A program made the translations under genes and the position numbers. The notes beneath the pieces were generated by a model. It searched no databases. It was not told where the DNA came from and saw only the letters and a list, made by a program, of their open reading frames with translations. This document shows, one piece after another, positions 60,299-64,000 of a DNA stretch of 64,000 nt (its first letter is position 1; the number at the start of each line of letters is the position of its first letter). The DNA comes from Pseudisothecium myosuroides (taxonomy: Eukaryota > Streptophyta > Bryopsida > Hypnales > Lembophyllaceae): positions 34,118,224 through 34,182,223 of the forward strand of contig OX637287.1 of the NCBI GenBank assembly GCA_951799445.1, given 5' to 3'.

Positions 60299-63200
60299 CT
60301 ACGTCTGAGACTTGATCATGTGGCGGGCCATAACAACACGCATGATCTCATTAGTTCCTTCCAAGATTGAGTGGACACGAAGATCTCTTACATACCTTTC
60401 CACCTGCAATGAAACAAACAAGAACTCCATCAGCGGTGACATTAGTAGCAGTACGGAACTAAAACTTATAACAGTGGTTGGAAAATTGTACTACGATGCG
60501 TTCACTCCTACCAAAACCTTGGTGTCAAAAACGCTCATGAGCAAAAGAAAAGAAAAAATTGAAACACTTGTAATGATAATCTCATCCATCTTCAAATTAA
60601 GATGCTAAGAAATACTTGCGACTGCTGATCACAGAAAAATTGAGCTTGAAAAGGGTTCAAGCTGACAAACCGCATAATCTTTCAAATATCCGTAGCCACC
60701 ATGAAGTTGGAGTGCGTCATTAGCGACAAGGTAGCATTCATCAGTAGCAAACCTGAGTGAACATTGCAGATACAAAGATGCTTATTAGCAGCAATATACT
60801 TCGATAATCAACGGCATAAATAATTCAATCCCGATTCAACTGGCTGAATGAAATAAGAAAAAGTAAACCTGCTGCTCTCGCACTCGCTCATTAGGATCAT
60901 CAGGTCAGTCGTCATCGTGAATTTGAATCATGTGAAGAAATTCCAACCAAAGAAATATGGTTCAACACAAATTTGATATTTGTAAAGTGTGATAATGTTC
61001 AATTTTTGTTTGATCAGCATAACTGATAAAATATCCAAATCTGGGAACGACGATTTCGTACTCACCTCTTCGCCATGGCTGCTGAAGCTGAAGCCCATGG
61101 GGACTTCGAATCTAGAGCTGTTGCTGCGTTGGCAACCATGAAACGGGATGCTTGAACCGAAGTCAACATATCTGCAAGCTTGAATTGTGTATTTTGAAAG
61201 TCAATAATGGCTTTGCCAAACTGCAACCCGACAGCCAAACATTAGTCCCTTCCGATATTTACCTTAACCACAGATATGATACTCGAGGGAAACCATACAT
61301 CAAGTAAGCAGGAACTCTCTGATCAAGTGCAATGTCAAATGATCAGTATACAAAATAATATCAAAATCAAATCCCGAGAAACTCAACACCCACAACTCAA
61401 GAGAAAAAAATTCCGGAATAAACCACAAGCACATAATACATACTACGGCGGATAGGCCCCATCAAACATGTGCCCAAAATTTGAAATAATTTTTATCAGC
61501 AGAATCTCCTCTTACTTGTTTCCGAGATGAAACGTAGCCCTGTGCAGCATCCACACAGAACTGAGCTCCCCCAACACTGCCACAAGGTAAAAAAAAGGTA
61601 AAGCTTCTTGGATAAATATCTCAATTGAACAAAGTAGGAAGGAATTGAAATAGCTGGAAAGGGATTTTAAATGCTGTAATCTGTCTCCAATGGACTTTGA
61701 AAGAAGGTGCAAGCCACGACAACCCTATGATATCTTTAATACCTGCACGTGGCGATATTGATACGACCCCCATCCAATGCTGACATTGCTATATTGAATC
61801 CTTCTCCTTCCTTTCCAATCAAATTTCTCTCAGGTACTCGGACATCTTCAAGAATCACCTGAGATTCTCCAAACGATATTTCAGCCCACAACAAAGTATT
61901 TTGAACTTCCCTAAAGCATTTGCGAGTCAATTTCCCTAAGTAGCAAGAAAGGGTTCAGGAAATCAGAATAACTACGATTATGCAATCTGGTAAAAAAAAT
62001 CTTGAAACTGGGGATAATAATGAAAAGAACGAGTGGAAGTTGAAGAGACGCACTGATGAAGTAGGCTGTGAACGCCACCCAAGCTTGTCTTCTTGGCGGC
62101 CAAAAGATAGCCCTTTACTATCCTGCATGCAGACACCCAACAATTCTCTTGGTTAAAGTTCAACATCAAGGTTCTTCTGATACATCGGTAAACAACGTAA
62201 GCATGATTAATGAGTCCACTCTACCGCATATAAACTGTTTCTATCCAAACCGCTGATTACATCAATCAATTTGTCTACATGAATCAGTTTTCTGGTTCTG
62301 CTGTAGAAGTACAAAGAAGGCAACCGCAGCGCACACGACACTATGCAACACAATACTGTAGCAGATCCAATCACAGAAGTAGAAAAAGGTTCACAAATGT
62401 GAGAAGAAGCTGATGCACACCTTTTCGACCAAAAAACATGAAATGCCTTTTGGACCTGGCTCGCCCGTGCGAGCCATTATCAAGTAGACATCACTGACAC
62501 TGCCACCGCTTATAAATGCCTGGTCACCAAGAGGACACAGAAGCCAAGTAAAGCTTCTAAGTAACTTAGTGTAGTACAGATTTAGCTCACCACTAAAAGA
62601 TCAATAAATCTTTGCAGACTTTACTGATCTCTGGATATTATACAAGTACCACTACATGAGATAATAAGAATTAGACTAGATTGAACAAACTTACTTTCTC
62701 CCCATTGAGTACGTAATCTGTGCTCCCCTCCGCCCTTTTTGCTGTGGTCTGTTCAAAACGCAAGATCGGCAAGATCAGCATGAAGCTTGATGCCAAAATT
62801 ACAAAATGTCAAAATACAGCATGATAGCTGATCCTGAGAAGGTCCATGCTTGAAGAGTAAGTCAAAACCAACAAAACACTGATCACATAAGCACAAACCT
62901 GTAGAGAGGCTGCGTCACTCCCACTGTTGGGTTCTGTTAGGCAGTACGATGACAACAACTCCTGCAATAGCCAATTATCGAGAAACGTTTGATAAACTTC
63001 AACTAATACAACCAGGCCAGATTGCTAACTGCAAAAAAAATTGGGGCAACAAACGGTAATAATTAACAGCATTAACTGCCTCTAGGATTCATATACCATG
63101 GTAGTAAGCTCAGGAAGAAAGGCCTGACGTTGTTCCTCTGTGCCAAACCTGCCAACAACATGACACAGCATGACACTAATCATACAACAGTTTCAGATCA

Positions 63201-63791
63201 GAAAACACGGTCTTTTACTGCGAGAGGCACTTCTGATTAACGAGTGACTGCTTCATGTACTGGCACCACACCTTCTAAACACAAAAATGTACAATGCAAA
63301 ACAGAATAAAAACTTCACTTCACTGACCCTGTCAATTGAAGGTGAATTATGCACTGAAACCAATCAACGGAGATTATCATATGGTACCCACCGCTCAATA
63401 AGAGAAGCACACATATTGTGAATTGTGAGATAAGCCGCAGTGCTCACGTCGGCATAAGCAAGAGCTTCAAATATAACAGCTCCATCTGCTCGAGTTAACC
63501 TGTTACAATCCAGGTTTGATTACTTTTCTGCATCCTAGAAGAAGTGAATCTGCAAAATCTTCCAGAACCTGTGACACTTTGCCTAAACCCTAAACCCTAA
63601 ATTCCATTGCAACCCTAAACCTTACAACAGCAACAAAGGGCAGAAAGTCCGTACTGCGATCCTCCAACATCGTGGCCACAGTAGATACCCCCAAACCCCA
63701 GCTTCGCCGCCTTCCGCAAAACCTCCAATGGGAAATACTTTTTCTCATCCCATTGACTTGCGAATGGTAGCAGCTCATTCTCTGCAAAATC
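60299..63791 (-). CDS. ACAD8: isobutyryl-CoA dehydrogenase-like acyl-CoA dehydrogenase, 5' part missing
   Basis: Flavoenzyme of the acyl-CoA dehydrogenase family. The ACAD8 type oxidises isobutyryl-CoA to methacrylyl-CoA in valine breakdown, normally in mitochondria. Twelve exons are joined by GT-AG introns (135-313 bp) without stops: 63791-63655, 63499-63392, 63148-63097, 62961-62899, 62748-62695, 62519-62421, 62122-62054, 61858-61743, 61576-61516, 61220-61066, 60752-60671, 60403-60299. They give 366 residues plus stop; human ACAD8 has 415, so about 50 N-terminal residues, including any transit peptide, lie beyond the window. Visible in order: helical domain ([15 protein letters not shown]), flavin-binding YCLTEP and SGSDAA, middle domain (GPKGISC, GWRSQPT), C-terminal domain ([21 protein letters not shown]). 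The likely catalytic Glu is at visible residue 347 in ILEGTNE, the position used by the SCAD/IBD group and not by isovaleryl-CoA dehydrogenase. It ends in SQT, with no peroxisomal SKL-type tail. A short-chain or 2-methyl-branched relative cannot be fully excluded. Confidence 0.9.
63582..63601 (-). promoter_or_regulatory. intronic telo-box (TTTAGGG)n motif
   Basis: Nearly three tandem plant telomere units (CCTAAACCCTAAACCCTAAA on the plus strand), with another partial unit at 63613-63619. It lies in the first intron visible in this window (63500-63654). Telo-boxes in the 5' part of plant genes are known cis-elements; here the role is inferred only. Confidence 0.6.
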
Positions 63792-64000
63792 CTGTTCCCA
63801 TGTTCAAGTAAAAAAGCACATGTTACAGGCTTTCCCACAAACAGTACACCATTCATTTCAAATACTGCAAGGCACACAAAAATATTCCACATTTCTACTA
63901 GAATACAATGACTACTGGGTGAGCCTTCTTCGTCATCAGTTTTCTCAAAAACTTTCATTCCTCAAGAAAACTGCCGAAATGAAAAAAAATTAGTGCGTCT
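63792..64000 (-). other. intron of the dehydrogenase gene, running off the window
   Basis: The acceptor (AACAG before GATTTTGCAG) fixes the exon start at 63791. The sequence upstream does not encode the expected N-terminal residues before DFAENE, so it is treated as intron. The 122-codon frame at 63590-63958 is intron read-through. Confidence 0.6.

Noticed and set aside
63590..63958. 122-codon minus-strand frame
   Set aside because: It reads through two introns and an exon of the dehydrogenase gene in the wrong frame.

Overview
The window is about 64 kb of AT-rich, gene-poor nuclear DNA from a plant-like eukaryote. The evidence is a spliced gene with GT-AG introns, a plant-type L1-like LINE with a zf-RVT-like zinc finger, plant TTTAGGG telomere-type motifs in an intron, and a MITE with canonical plant CACTA ends. 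I cannot name the species. A bryophyte, fern or streptophyte alga would fit, because the only clear gene resembles isobutyryl-CoA dehydrogenase, which to my knowledge is not an established gene in Arabidopsis.

The only confident host gene is at the right end, on the minus strand (60299-63791). Twelve exons are visible, and the 5' exons lie beyond the right edge. It encodes an ACAD8-type acyl-CoA dehydrogenase of valine breakdown. Two GC-richer islands (about 31640-33060 and 47620-50050) look different from their surroundings. The second has a good TATA box and initiator and two AATAAA signals but no recognisable protein, so it could be a non-coding or heavily spliced transcription unit.

Almost everything else is layered transposon debris, which is the most interesting content. 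The dominant family is a set of about 17 non-autonomous elements, usually near 920 bp, bounded by TTAA and carrying terminal inverted repeats of the form TTAACCCCTAAAGGACCAA. The TTAA duplication is supported by empty sites in duplicated flanking DNA. This resembles piggyBac-type ends, although no transposase is present. A second family has TA duplications and ends starting AGGTA. Other layers are a 191-bp CACTA MITE with GAT duplications, a Mutator-like insertion with an 11-bp duplication, three foldback elements, smaller MITE families, and a decayed LINE nested inside a MITE that is itself nested inside an older LINE fragment.

Layout: 1-5478 large inverted repeat (near-identical 1.57-kb arms) with TTAA elements docked in it; 5478-16826 MITEs and TTAA elements in otherwise featureless DNA; 16827-21768 three-layer nest with the LINE; 22066-31630 dense TTAA elements, a foldback and the Mutator-like insertion; 31640-33060 GC island; 33068-39548 more MITEs and TTAA elements; 39549-47080 mostly featureless DNA with a foldback; 47082-50310 LINE fragment, putative transcription unit and MITE; 50850-60051 TTAA elements, a 500-bp perfect TAAA microsatellite and the CACTA MITE; 60299-64000 the dehydrogenase gene.
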